Counted from the first letter of the stretch, positions 28,064 through 41,306 are shown. The stretch is DNA of 64,000 bases from Hermodice carunculata (GCA_964020975.1 OZ026628.1:60338925-60402924), one strand, 5' to 3'. Made by a program: numbers and translations. Notes: generated from the sequence alone by a model not told the origin.

Positions 28064-28315
28064 TCTATTTATTCATTTATTTATTTATTTATTCATTTAT
28101 TCATTTATTCATTCATTCATTTATTTATATATTTATGTATTTATTCATTTTTTCATTTATTTACTATTTCTTTATTTATTTACTTATTTATTTAATTTAT
28201 TTATTTATTTATTTATTTATTTATTTTGTTTATTTATTTTATTTATTTATTCATTTATTTATTCATTTATCCATCCGTTGTCTATTTATTCATCTTTTTA
28301 TTTATTAATATTAAT
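28001..28315. repeat. (ATTT)n microsatellite, interrupted
   Basis: About 310 bases of ATTT with ATTC and other variants towards the right. Its open frames of the LFIY type are artefacts. Confidence 0.95.
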
Positions 28316-28895
28316 TTGACATAAAACTATAATCAAAATTAGAGAGGAAATTTAAATCTATTCAAGGACTTTCTCCCATGCTACTGGGACTATTCCTCAT
28401 ATTGTTTTCTGCCAACTGCGATTTTACAATATTTCTCGAAAAGTTATAATAATGATATAACTTAGTTAGGAATCTTGAATGGGTTGCATCTATAACCACT
28501 TTCTCAATGGCTCAGTTAAGTATAACGTGATGGCACTATTCTTCTCGTGAATGCAGAAATGGTATCAAATTATATCTTTTGACAGTGTTAATACGTAAGA
28601 CAGGATGTAACAGGACCAAAGAAACGGAAATATACACGAAAACATTTACATTTATTGTCATGAATACAGACTTTTGTTGACTTCATTATAGTACAAAATA
28701 TGAGTAAACAGATAAATGTGAGCCTCTCTCATTTTTCATCATGTTAATCATTATTTTCAGAACCTATCTATTTGGATTATTTATGCTTGTTTCAGGCACG
28801 ATTGGAACAAACATACTCCTCACAGAAGCACATTCTTGTGGAAGAGCTAACCCTGACGTATTACTTTATGGCATTAGACAGGCTTTGGATTCCTT

Positions 28896-29458
28896 CAAAG
28901 GGGAAAGCAAGAATTTGCAAAGTTCAAACATAAACTTAACTCATTAAGGATAAGCCCAGGGTAATTTGGGGTAATTCATATTTCTTCTTATTCATATACC
29001 AGCAGCAATTCATTAGTCTTTATTCCAAACAGTGAATTTTGCACGACTTTTCCCGTCCGTGTATGTGTGTTATGGTTAGGCTTCCCAGATTGACGTGTCA
29101 TGCCACTTAGCCCCGTCCCCAGAAGTCGGCATTTATAGTGGTATACTTACTGCGAACTTCTGCATTGATGTACCAAAGGGGAAAGCAAGAATTGGCAAAG
29201 TTCAAACATTAACTTTACTAATTGTTTATAAGCTCAGGCTAATTTGCGGGAATTCATATTTCTTCTTATTCATATACCAGCAGCAATTTGTAATCAAGCT
29301 TTGCTTTAGCCATCGATAATTCATTAGTCTTAATTCCAAACAGTGAATTTTGCACGACTTTCCCATCCATGTATGTGTGTTATGGTTAGGCTTCTCAGAT
29401 TGACTTGTCATGCCATTTAGCCCCGCCCCCAGAAATGCGAACTTCTGCATTGATGTAT
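28896..29458 (+). repeat. Tandem duplication of a ~278-bp unit
   Basis: Unit 1 is 28896-29173, and unit 2 runs from 29174 to about 29458. Both begin CAAAGGGGAAAGCAAGAA and pass through TTCTTCTTATTCATATACCA and AGATTGAC. Unit 2 has an extra ~36 bases near 29287-29322, and is shorter near its end. Sequence identity is high but clearly below that of the A/B duplication. No gene seen. Confidence 0.85.
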
Positions 29459-29759
29459 TGTTATCCCCTGTGGTTAATGTACACATTTAGCGCCAAATTT
29501 CGTATCATAATGTCCAGATTTGTGTTATTCACAGGCATAGAGGTCTAAAGCATTTTTAAAGCCTCATGTTTGCCAGTTCCGAATCGTAATAGTTTGCGGA
29601 GAATGGGCAGTTGAGCGATAATGATGCGTTCATCAAAAGAGTCCTCAAAAATACTCAAGACGACCATATTTCGTCACAACATGCATATAAATACATACTT
29701 TCCCTATACTCTTTTCAAACAAAACAAAGCTTATAAACAACTTTACTATGATCGTTTCA
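29459..29759. other. Intergenic, nothing recognised
   Basis: Short stretch between the tandem duplication and the retroelement fossil; nothing recognised. Confidence 0.5.
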
Positions 29760-32150
29760 TTCACGTTTGGGTCCCCAGGGGCCCACAGAAAGGACTTGGT
29801 ACTGCTCCTTCCATATCTTGCCCAACACTCTGGGCGAAGGCGGGCGTGGGAGAAATGCATACGCACACACCCCTTGTCATGAAATTGACATGTTGTCCAT
29901 GGCTTACACCAATTCATTAGGAAATGAAGACACAAAGGTGTCCATCTTGTGATTGTCCCTGCTGGTGAAGAAATTGAAGTGTGGTCAGCCCCAAAGGGCC
30001 CAGATCGCTTCCAACACTCTGGGATTTAGAGTCCACTTGGTCTCAATCACCTCTGCTCAGCACAAGAGCATGTCTGCCTTCACATTTAGGCAACCGGAAA
30101 TGTGCCAACTTTGGATCCTGATGCCGTACTGATGGCACAAAACAAGATTGACTTGGCAATAAAGAACAGTCTGTTTGACCAGTTACCTCCCTGTTTGTTG
30201 ATGTACACAACGTCGGTATGGTTGTTGCACATTACCAAGATGTGCTTGTAATCTACCTGCAACTTGAACTGCAGAAGAGTGCAACAAATCACCTCCAGTT
30301 CTAGCCAAATAATGGCAAACCACCCCCACAGAAGAGGCCATTCACTGTAGGCTGTCATAGAATGCAAATGTGCTCCCCAGCCTGGAAGGGAGGCACAAGT
30401 AAACAGTCTCACCTCGTGTTGTATTGCACCAGGGAATGCCCTGGCATCACATTCATATGATGAGATCACCAACTCAGAATCAGCTGATTGTATCTTTGGA
30501 TGAAGACAAGCTGGGAGGAGAGCCTGCTCTGTCAATCCCACTGATCCTGAAAACTGAGCTGGACAGTTTGACAATGAAGCCTCTCAAGGGAAACCTGAGA
30601 GTCCATGGATGATAGGGTCCCCATTTCACCCATCCACTGACATGCCAGTGGGGCTGACACCCTCCTGAACCTGTTCAAGAGAGAGACAAGCTGCCTGCTC
30701 CTGTCCCCTGACAGGCAACAGATGAAAGCAACCATCAAAAACTAAATCCCCAGGAAAACAAACTCTTTTAAGATACATGGGCTACCTTGCTGGTGCACAA
30801 AAGTTGCTTTCTCCCTCATGACTCAAGTGAAGACAAGCTGCACCAATGCCAGACTGAATGGGAAAGCACAGAACTGAAACACTCTTCTGTCGACCATGAA
30901 ATGCAATTTTATTTTTAGAGCACAGAGCTACTGAAATGTAAAAAATAGGCATCTTTCAGGGCTATCAATGCTCTGTAGATCCCAATGATCGAAAAAGCTG
31001 AGCTCGACAGGCCAACGATGAACAACAGGGAAACATGACAATCCATGGACATTATGGTCCAGATGAGATGTATCTACCTACAAGCCAACTGGGCCAACAC
31101 CCTCCTGAAACTGTTCAAGGGGGAGACAATCCACCTCCACTTGTCCTCTGATGCAAATCATCCTGCGCATTGCCGTCATGATGGTAGCAGGAGCGTCCAT
31201 CTTGAAGTGCTGCACTACAAGACATGTGTTGAGAGGTAACTGGTTGATCACCGGTCTATGCCTGCTGTCCCTTTTCCACACCAAAAAGAGATTACTATGA
31301 AGCCTGGGACCCAACATCGAACACTGGTTCGATGACCTGTTTTTTCCACAAGCTTTTGCAAGGCCTCACCCAAGAGCTCCTGTTCGGGAAATGAAAACAA
31401 GAAGGGAACTCTTGAAAGTAGAGCATTAGCCTCAGCAATTTCCATTGAGTAGCCATGATGGACGACGTTCCTCACAAAAACATCGTCTGTTATGCCATCC
31501 CATTGGTCAGCAAATGGCACTAACTGCCCCTCTCCCAACCCAGACCACAAAGGTGGAGAGGGATTCCTGACCAATGGGCTTTCAGAGGTGTTTTTAGGAC
31601 AAGCGATGTCCATAGGGATGAGATGCTGGCTTCTGGCTGCCCTTAGCACCATAGAGACCAACTTCAAAGGCCACCTTCTTAGTGAGATTTTGCCTATGGA
31701 TCTGCACCTTTTGATCTTGCCTAGGGCCATGCCCTGCCGCAACAGACTGAGGGAAGGGTGCTGACCCCTTGGACGACCTCACTCCCTGTGTCAAAGCCTC
31801 ATCTAGAGACTTTTCCCATTTTTCTTTTGTTAACTGGTCTGCCCTCTTGGGGAGGGGGACCAACTTCTGACAGAACAGCCCTGGACCGACAAGGTCCAGT
31901 GGCAGCACTTACCACTGTCGGCAGGTTGGATGCCAAGAGGAGCATGTTATGTCACACCTACTTCAGCTTTGCATCGAGTGTCATGGCCCCACTAAGCATA
32001 TCGCCCAGAGCAAGCCTCAAGACTGTGCAAAGCCCGGCAAGGTCTCCACCAAACATATGGTGAAGGCTGGTGCTTCGGGATTGTCAGCACCTTCTCTAAA
32101 ACACACCTGGTGAAACATCCTGAACAGTCCAGAGAGGAGCCCACTATTTG
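29760..32150 (-). mobile_element. DIRS-like retroelement fossil
   Basis: Read on the minus strand this holds, in order, a likely gag/RT-leading region (about 31250-31900), the start of a reverse transcriptase (near 31250-31400) and an RNase H region (about 30086-30450). The RNase H shows PGWGAHLHS and NHTDVVYINKQGG, and the latter type of motif is typical of DIRS-like elements, with a following ADMLLC-like and WALWG block near 29930-30060. An internal stretch seems duplicated or rearranged. The element is broken at several places and looks old. No tyrosine recombinase and no clear terminal repeats were recognised, so the family call rests on the RNase H style; another LTR-type family is possible. 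Confidence 0.6.
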
Positions 32151-33670
32151 TCATAACTTGTGCATCCTGCTCAAAGTCATAAAACTTTTATGTTCGTCCT
32201 AAGAGGTTGTTCATTTTCTTTCTCAGAATTGCTCCAAAAGTCACAGATGGGGTTGTCAGAAAAAAATTTCCTGGGATCTGCTCCTGGATATGATATTTTT
32301 CTTTTGATGTCTGTTGATTTTTATGTGATAGGTCAATTCGTTTATTGGTGAGGCTAGATACATATTGCACAGGTTTAGCAACAAAAAAAAACAGTTCCAA
32401 CAAAATTGTGTTGAAAGAAAATGTTGCCAATTGTTATGCATTTATGGCTGTAATATGACACATACTCACTTCTTTAATCTTGTGTTTCTATTATTATATG
32501 AAATAAACTTGCAGCTTTACCTCTGTGATGTTGTCATTGAAAAAATAAATCATATTTTGTGGCTTAAAACTCAACTTTTCTTAACTTGGGAACATCAAAC
32601 GTAACCACACTTGGCTCATTTGGGTATGAGTTCACATGCAACTTTCTATATTTGTTTTTACATCAACAGAGAATCTCAAAGTAGCCAGAACAATGATAGT
32701 GATAAGTCTGTACCGGTCCATCCTTCTCTCCATGGCCAATGCATAAAAAAAAAAAAACGTTTTGAGCTCAGGTGTCTCTGGTAGAGTTTTTTTGTCAACA
32801 TATCTGAGTTTTGGGGAGCATGTCGTTTAAGTATCAAACCATCCAAAGATATAAAAAAGTGATAAGATGTTATCCATAGGTACTGGCTTCAGATCTTCCA
32901 CATTAACATCTAGAATTGCTGGTACTTAAAAAAATAAATAAGTAAAAAAATAAAAAAATAAAAAACCTTCGCATCAGCCATTTGAATAGTACACATGGTT
33001 ATAGTTACTTAAATAAGTGTGACTAGAGTCACTTTTTAGTTTATTTGAAGTTGCCTTGGTAACACCTCCTGTTGTGTAACCAGAGAGATGCAAGGTTGGC
33101 CAAGTTCAACCCAAAATTGTAGCCATAGAGCAAAAAATTCCCCAAATCCATTCATCTAGTGCTAAGTTAGATCACAGACGATGATGAAATATATTAATTA
33201 TGTTGATGTATAAAAAGACTTATATATCCTGGGTCCCCAGTTTAATTCATATTTTTCTTTGTCTTAAATGTGAAAATATGTTCATAATCAGGAAAAGGGC
33301 ATTCAAATGACTAGCTGTGCAGCAGCATGTTTTTCTGTTTTAAATCATTGCGAACCAAGAAAAAGTATGAGTTACATTGGAAACCCAAAGAATCTGCTGC
33401 TGGCAAATGTGAAAGCACCTTTAGGTGATCTTTGGTAGTTTAAACACTTCTATGTTGATTGTCCCTTTGTTTGTTATCAATTATGCGGAGATTTGTTGGA
33501 TGCATGGAGGGCTACATCCACCTTGCGCCCAGTTTTAGCCTGTTGGTTGTTTGAAGAGGAATCCTTCCCGTCTGTTGTAGATTTTTGAACTTGTATTCCT
33601 GGTTTTTTTTCTTAATATGTGTGGTGAAACCTGCACTTCATACTTCCTTCTAGTATTTGATCAATTCCTC
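32151..33670. other. Intergenic, nothing recognised
   Basis: AT-rich sequence with only short open frames. No family motif seen. Confidence 0.5.
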
Positions 33671-33673
33671 TGT

Positions 33674-33723
<50 letters not shown>

Positions 33724-33730
33724 GTGTGTG
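33671..33730. repeat. (TG)n microsatellite
   Basis: About 60 bases of TG. Confidence 0.95.
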
Positions 33731-34704
33731 TATCTTTGTGTATCTTTCTTTTTCATGTCACAAAGGAACAAAGTCTTAACAAGGAGTTATATATATATAG
33801 CTCTGTGTTTTTCGTGTAGTTATTTCCCGTTGGATCATAATATGTGAAATTGTATATGGGTGTACAAATAACTTTTTACATGTACATGCTCATCCATACT
33901 TAAAAGGGCCGGCCGTCTCTGGAGTGGGCACTTCCCTACAGTGCGTACTTTTTGCCAATACCAAAGGTATCCTGTATTGAGAGATTTCATTGTATGAGTA
34001 AACTTTGGAATTGTGCATATATTTTAGTGTAGCTGTTTATATTATTCATGTTTCAAAATGCGAAATGCCTCAAATTGATAAAATTGTAACTCTTACAAGT
34101 TTACATCTTTCCTTAGATGCACCATACTGCATATTCATAACAGAAACAAAATTACTATGTCTTGTCTGCGTTATAGGTGTGAAGGTATGAAAGATTTTAA
34201 GTTTGAAATATTCCCAGTTTTCAATGAAGCCAATATATGTCTAACATAAATACCTTGCCTTTTGGGTACATTTACTGTTTGCTAATATATTTATTTTGGA
34301 AAGTATATAACAAAATTGAGGTTTCAAATGAATTTCCATTTTTTACCTTTGTGTTACAAGTGCATCGCTGAAATATAAGCGAAAGATGTAACATTTGATT
34401 TCAGGCTAAACAGAGTTAATTTTGTTTGCATCCTCTATCTATTTAGATGTTTGCTAGCACTGTGCTTGCTAAGGGCAGACATCTATGGACACAGGTAATT
34501 TATTTGTACCAGTCCACTGCGCGGCCTCATTTTGATCAGGGATATGAATATATATCTCTTTAGCATTTTGAGACCTAGCACCGATTAATCAAGCTGCTGT
34601 CTTTTTTGCGTTTCCGACCACCGCAATTAGTGTTTTGCCAGAAATGTTATCTCTCAGATCTCATTGAAATGAAGGGAAAGTAGTCATCACCTGTTGCCTC
34701 CATG
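33731..34704. other. Intergenic, nothing recognised
   Basis: No gene or repeat recognised. Confidence 0.5.
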
Positions 34705-34918
34705 AGGAAATTGGTCAACAGCTTTTCAAATTTAAATGATGTAAGAAATCACATCTCAGCGCTCCTCTCATTAAAACAATGCAGGGAATTGGCCAATAGC
34801 TTCACCCTCATTAAAAGTATGTAAGAAATAGCTCGATAGCTTTTCTCCTCTTTCAAATGACATTGGAAAATTTTCAACAGCTTTCCTGATTATAATGTAG
34901 GAATTTAGTCAACAGCTT
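34705..34918. repeat. Degenerate short tandem repeats
   Basis: Five diverged copies of a phrase like GGAATTGGTCAACAGCTTTT, ending near 34723, 34800, 34840, 34880 and 34917. The last four are about 37-40 bases apart, the first gap is about twice that. No function inferred. Confidence 0.6.
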
Positions 34919-35200
34919 ACTTTTGCTCATTTTTTCCCTAAGTGTGCCCGTGGAAGCTGTTGTCTGAGTCGCAAAAGGGTTAATCCTCAAACCAGGAATA
35001 TGTTTTTCAACGATTTGACAGATATATGCATCAATTATTTATCTCTTCAATGATGAAAAATTATCCAGAATGTACTTGTCCATTCTGCTAATGCCCGTGC
35101 GTGGGGCGACGTTAGGGCTGTTCCAGAAAACGTCCTGTGGTCGGAGGTAAACTGTTTTCATACTCCGGCTTTTCTGGCATCACGGATCACTAGACACCTA

Positions 35201-35201
<1 letters not shown>

Positions 35202-35232
<31 letters not shown>

Positions 35233-35233
35233 A
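35202..35233. repeat. Poly-C and CA tract
   Basis: A run of about 18 C followed by CA repeats. Confidence 0.9.
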
Positions 35234-35530
35234 CATGTCAAAACTTTCCATTTGGACCCCAATTCCCAGGATAAAATTTTAAAATCTTAACTGTAATTCT
35301 TTCGAGAGCATTTCTCAATTTATCGTTTCATATGCAGCTTTGTAATGTCAAGCTCACTTTCAGCATTGTTGCCATTTTACATGTTTGTCACCAACCAAAA
35401 TGTTTATTTCACAATTTGGTCACAAAGTTGAAGTTGTTTGAAAGTCAATCAATATGTCGGGATAACATGTTTAAGGAGAAAGTTGACAATCAGATTATAT
35501 TAATTCGAGATTGGGTTACCGACAGGTTTG

Positions 35531-36150
35531 CAAAAGAGCACTGTTAACAATCCTTTGCTCAGCTGACCTTTTATCCAGAACTTAAATTACTAGCATTAGC
35601 ATGATACTAAATGGATCAAATCACGCAAAAAATATATATATTCAAATTGCAAATACGTTGCAGCACCACCTCTTGAAAGAATAAAGGTCATGAGGTATAA
35701 AATTCCCTATGCATTTTTCAAAAACATGGCCAACCTGTTTCTGAGAGGAGAATTTTTTTTTTTTAATTTGACCCAAAATTGAACAACACATTCCCACAAA
35801 ATCAACAATTGCTGAACCATAAGCATTAATTCAACTTACTAAAACTCATTCAAAGCACACCCCTATTAAGTTTTAAGTGCAAAATCGCTTCATGGTATTT
35901 TAGGTGGAAGTCAAAAAGTAAATTTCATTGCAATCCCTGCTGATTTGCATAGTGATTCGTACGAATGAATGCATGAACTGGTAAGTATCTAAATTAGAAA
36001 ATTCCTTAAAAATCAGAAATATGAAGAACTATCACCAAATAAAGAAGCATGTTTGCCCTTCCACAAAGAACACTTCCACCAAGTTTCAACACGATCATGA
36101 AAAGGGTGTTGGAGAAGATAAAAAAAGGAAACCAGAAATTGAATTCAGAG
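35531..36150 (-). repeat. Hairpin-ended repeat, diverged copy
   Basis: On the minus strand its 3' end at 35531-35568 reads GGTCAGCTGAGCAAAGGATT, then a decayed hairpin, then GCTCTTTTG, a relative of the terminal module at 2274-2312 and 36151-36186. The body contains phrases such as accaagtttcaacacgatca (36076 onward) related to the units of the neighbouring element. The 5' boundary is uncertain; I set it at the next module. Confidence 0.5.
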
Positions 36151-38655
36151 AACAAGAGGATCATAATGATCCTGTGCTCAGCTGACATGCATCTGCTTAT
36201 TTTAAAAAAATTACCCAAAAATTTATGCAAAAATCAATGCAGTGTGACCATTTGAATAACATATGTAGAGACCTATCAAAGGTACAATTCTACAAAGTGT
36301 GACATAAATATGGCGAAAATTTTCAACGTTGTTTCCATTACAAGAAATCTCCATGTTTAAGTTACGTATAAATCTTTTTTATTTTGTACTTTTTCAAAAA
36401 ATGAATCAAAATATGAACCGAGTCAACTTTTTGAGCAACTTTGTTTGACCCTTCTACAAGGAACATACCCACCAAGTTTTAGCTTAATCCGAGTGACGGT
36501 TGTGGAAAGGAAGTCGAAAATAACAAAAACACACAAAAAATCATAAAAAAATGGAAAAAATTTGCAGCACCACCTGGTGAAAAATTTTGAACTAAGATTC
36601 CCCGGGAGTGTCCCTGTGAGATATCAAAGCAACTGGGTGAGCGGTTTCGGAGAACATATTTTAAGATTTGCCCCAGAAAAAGAAACAAAAAAATCATAAA
36701 AAATATAAAAATCAATGGAGCATAACCATTTGAACAAACTTGGTAGAGACCTACCCAAGGCATATCCCCACCAAGTTTGAATTACATCTGGATGACGGTT
36801 TTGGAGAAGAAGTCAAAATGTGAATTAGCATTAGAATGTCCATTGACTAGCATAGTAATCAAAAGGAAAGCTGCGTTGACCAACAAACGCATGAATTGAA
36901 AAAAATCTTTTAAAATCAGGACTCAACAGCAGTGCCACGCAGTGTACAACTCTGTTTGACCCTTCTACAAGGAACATATCCACCACCTTTCAGCTTAATC
37001 TGAGTGACGGTTCTGGGGAAGAAATAGCAAAAACACACAAAAAATCATAAAAAATAGGAAATTGCAGCGCCACCTGGTGAACAAATTAAGAACTAGGAGT
37101 CCCAGGAAGTGTCCCTGTGGGATATCAAAGCAATTGGGTGGGCGGTTTTGTATAAGAAGATTTTTTAAGATTTGCCCCCCCCAACCCCCCCCCAACCCCC
37201 CCCCCCAAAAAAAATCATTAAAAATCAAAAAATCACTGGAGCATGACCATTTAAAAAAATTTGGTAGAGATCCACCCAATGTACATCCCCACCAAGTTTG
37301 AAGTAAATCTGGCCAAAACTATTCGAGTTATGACCATTACAAGAAATTCCCATGTTAAACTTTCCTATTAAAACTCTTGTGAAGATTTTTGAAAAAAAAA
37401 AAAATTTAAAAAAATCCAAAATTCATTGGAACATGACCATTGGAACAAACTTGTTAGACACCCACCCAAAGTATATCCCCATTAAGTTTGAAGTAAATCT
37501 GTATGACGGTTTTGGAGAAGAAGTTGAAAATGTAAATTGGCATTAGAATGCCCATTGACTTACATGGTACTCAATAGAAAAGGTGCATTTACCAAAAAGG
37601 AGCCGAATTGAAAAAATCGTTAAACATCAGGAATCCGCAGCATTCCCACATAGTGAACGACATTGTTTTACCCTTCTGCAAGGAACATATCCACCACGTT
37701 TAAGCTTAATCTGAGTGACGGTTCTGGCAAAGAAGTCGAGAATAGCTAAAAAAAAACCCCCAAAAATCATGAAAAATTAGAAAAAATTTGCAGCGCCACC
37801 TGGTGAACAAATTAGGAACTAAGAGTCCCTAGGTGTCTTCCTGTGTGATATCAAAGCAATTGGGTGAGCGGTTTCGGAAAAGAAGGTTTTTTAAGATTTG
37901 CCACAAAAAAGAACAAAAAAATTCATTAAAAATCCAAAAATCACTGGACCGTGACCATTTGAACAAACTTGGTACAGACCCACCCCAGGCACATCCCCAC
38001 CAAGTTTGAAGTGGATCTGGATGACGTTTTTGGAGGAGAAGTCGAAAATGTGAATTAGCATTAGAATGTCCATTGACTTCCATAGTAATCAATGGGAAAG
38101 CTGCATTGACAAATACGTACCCGAGTTGAAAAAATCGTTAAAAATCAGCAATCCAAAGCATTTCCACACAGTGAACAACTTTGTTTGACCCTTCTACAAG
38201 AAATATACCCAGCATGTTTCAGCTGAATCTGAGTGACGGGTCTGGAGAAGAAGTCGAAAATAGCTTTAACCCACAAAAATTCATAAAAAATTAGAAAAAA
38301 AATTGCAGCGCCACCTGGTGAACAAATTAAGAACTGGGAGTGTTTCTGTGTCATATCAAAGCAATTGGATGAGCGGTTACGGAGAAAAAGATTTTTTAAG
38401 ATTTGACCCAAAAAAGAACAAAAAAATTCATTAAAAATCCAAAAATCACTGGACTGTGACCATTTTAATAAAGTTGGTAGAAATTTACCCAAGGCACATC
38501 CCCACCAAGTTTGAAGTGGATCTGGCGGACCGTTTTTGAGTAGAAGTCGAAAATGTAAATTGTTGACGACAGACAGACGACGGACGGATGACGGACGACG
38601 GACGGAGGACCATAAGATAAGCTCAGCTGACTGACAAGTCAGATGAGCTAAAAAT
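36151..38655 (-). repeat. Hairpin-ended repeat, long multi-unit copy
   Basis: Its 5' end (minus strand) at about 38655 reads TTTTTAGCTCATCTGACTTG, then GTCAGTCAGCTGAGCT, an imperfect hairpin, followed by GTCC/GTCG repeats (38565-38611). Its 3' end at 36151-36186 reads GTCAGCTGAGCACAGGATCA, completes the hairpin AGGATCAT/ATGATCCT, and ends CTCTTGTT. In between are four related units, with landmarks at about 36429, 36944, 37646 and 38167. Spacings are about 515, 702 and 521 bases; the long unit carries an extra ~185-base module. Open frames in the units are not supported as genes. No transposase is present. Confidence 0.8.
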
Positions 38656-38904
38656 GAAGTGCCACTTGGTGAACAAAAACTTTTTATAACCTGTGACCCA
38701 AAACAGCGACATCTGAAGAAAAGTGGCAACATTCTTGACGCGCTAAAGATGTAACTTCACATCCATCCACGCTACAATGAAAATGGGCAGCAACCAACTG
38801 CACAGTGACCACCACAATACAGGTGTTGTTGAGTCATTGTATTTATATGCACCAAACTTGAAACAAAGGTGGCGTTTTTCTGTGTAATAAATAAGTTTCG
38901 TTGA

Positions 38905-39065
38905 TGAACGAGTTACAATTCAAAACAATAGCTCTCGGGAATTCAAATTTAGTACTTTGCTATTTGGAATTAGATGTACAGGAATTGCAGGACGGTAAAT
39001 TCAGAAAATTTTTAAAGCTGCACATCAGTTTATCAAGAGCTCCGAAACGTTTAAACAGGGAATAC
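38905..39065 (+). mobile_element. LINE 3' relic, sibling of the 43280-46525 element
   Basis: The peptide LQFKTIALGNSNL and, one frame over, TLLFGIRCTGIAGR followed by IFKAAHQFIKSSETFK match LQCKALTLGNSNL, TLLFGIERRGFSKS and IFEAVHKYIKLSGRFK at the C-terminus of the LINE at 43280-46525. One frameshift and one stop lie within this short relic. Only the last ~55 codons remain, as expected of a 5'-truncated insertion. Confidence 0.75.
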
Positions 39066-40117
39066 ACTCAGCCTTTAGTGACAGCGTTTTATTTAGATAA
39101 ACTTAAATCTCAGCTCATATTTCCATTGATCAACTTTCCAATCCTTTTATTCATGTTATAAGTTGTGGTCCAGTATGTTTTTTTTTTCTATCTGTACGAT
39201 TGTGTTTTGACATTTTTCTTTTGTCTTGCTGTAAAAAACACTGAGTAGCAACCAGATATACGAAACGCGCACAAGTACTCGTTATTTCTTTTGACGGAAA
39301 TATATTCTCTCAAGAAATTGTCCAACCTGGTAAAGAGACTTTCCTTCCGGGCACAATATCACAGAAATATCCATTCCTATATATCAAACCTTTATACGTA
39401 TTTGGCCACAAGGATTTGCAGAATCTGTCAGCGCCAAAGATGGAACTTCTCATTCAAAGTTGTTGTATAAACACAAAAATTTTGGGCACAAATGTGTTGA
39501 GTGAAATTTTGGATATTTCGTGAAAAATATGCAACATAAGCTAAATTTGTGTTCTTATCTCACCACAGGTATCTACAAAAACGTATCAGGAATTTATTAT
39601 AAGCACATCTACTTATCTTACCATGATGAAAGAAAATTGCAAAATACCATATTTTTTCAAAGCTGTTTAAGTTGGTGGACTCTTCATTTTTGATACACAT
39701 GTAAGAACTGTTGATTTCTTGATACGTTTTTGCTCTTAAGAATTGTAAAAGTAATTCTGTTTTCACTTGATCTAAATCTGATCATTAGTTTTAGAGAAAT
39801 ACCCACATGAACGTATGGTGTGTTAATAAATCAGATATATAAAACATTCAAACAGAAAAAAGAGAAATGGGATAGGCATTCAGGCTCATTTAATTTTTCA
39901 GTGCTACATTTTTATCTGAGTCAACAGCTTTCCCTGGCACCGAAAAACTGTTGACCTGGACTGTCATATTCAATGTAGCTACAGGCATGTTGGTACTAAA
40001 GTGAAAGATCTTTTAACAAGGAACATGAGTCTAGCACCCTTATTACATAAGTCAGAGCAGTTTGTTTAAGTATTTCGACTTCGGTCGCAGTTGGCACTGA
40101 AAGAGTTAAAAGTAAAT
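39066..40117. other. Intergenic, nothing recognised
   Basis: No gene seen. A CTGAGTAG...CGAAACGCG sequence near 39240-39275 recalls a hammerhead core, but lacks the CTGATGA box. Confidence 0.5.
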
Positions 40118-40118
40118 C

Positions 40119-40212
<94 letters not shown>

Positions 40213-40231
40213 CAACAACAACAATAATAAC

Positions 40232-40304
<73 letters not shown>
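40118..40304. repeat. (AAT)n microsatellite with AAC block
   Basis: About 187 bases of AAT, with a short AAC block near 40208-40224. Confidence 0.95.
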
Positions 40305-40306
<2 letters not shown>

Positions 40307-40990
40307 CAGCACAGAAAAAAACAGTTTAGACCATGTTGGGGCCAGCATCCGAAGTTTGAAGCCCTATACAAGGGCATTTTTATGCCATGATATTTCTTAT
40401 TCCTACATGCCAATTGTCGCTACCATGAAGAGCCGGTTACTTGTCTATAAATACTGCCATGGTACAAACACGCAATTTGTCAAATTGAGTAGTCGGTGAG
40501 ATCCTTCAGTACTTTGGGTGCTGCTGCAAGAATTATTTTGGAGATTTTAATTGTTGGTAGCCTGTTTGAAGGTTGTGCGATAAGAAAGATCCATTTTAGT
40601 GTGCAAACTCATTTTTCTGGAACTTGACTGATTGAGAAAAAAAAAACTAAATCCCAATCACTGCATTCCCCACATAATTACAACACGCGTGTCAGGTGTG
40701 GCGACGAAAACGATAGTACAAGCAGCAAAGGTGACCAGCCAGGATAGTGATGATAATGATGACAGACGTAGTAATGGGATGATAAGATATTTGGGGGAGG
40801 AGTAGTACATGCTGCACCTTCAAATTGGAATTTTTGTCGGGCTGCAGTTTTCAACAAATATTATATTGATGCAAACAGTATAAAAAAGACAGGATGAAAA
40901 ACTACCTTGTGCCGGGTGATTTTGTTTCTGTTCATTCTTGTCCAGGATACCGATGTGAATGAAAGAATTTTTCAGTTAATTAATGCATCA

Positions 40991-41306
<316 letters not shown>

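Noticed and set aside
27978-28319. Long LFIY-type frames (also 40980-41411) and poly-Asn, poly-Leu and poly-Ser frames (40091-40413, 47525-48111)
   Set aside because: Translations of ATTT, AAAT, AAT and CTT microsatellites.
28741-28947. 68-codon frame with a hydrophobic, signal-like N-terminus
   Set aside because: Short, ends inside the tandem duplication, not kept in unit 2, and no known domain.
39240-39275. Second hammerhead-like sequence (CTGAGTAG...CGAAACGCG)
   Set aside because: The CTGATGA box and a convincing stem II are missing; at best a relic.
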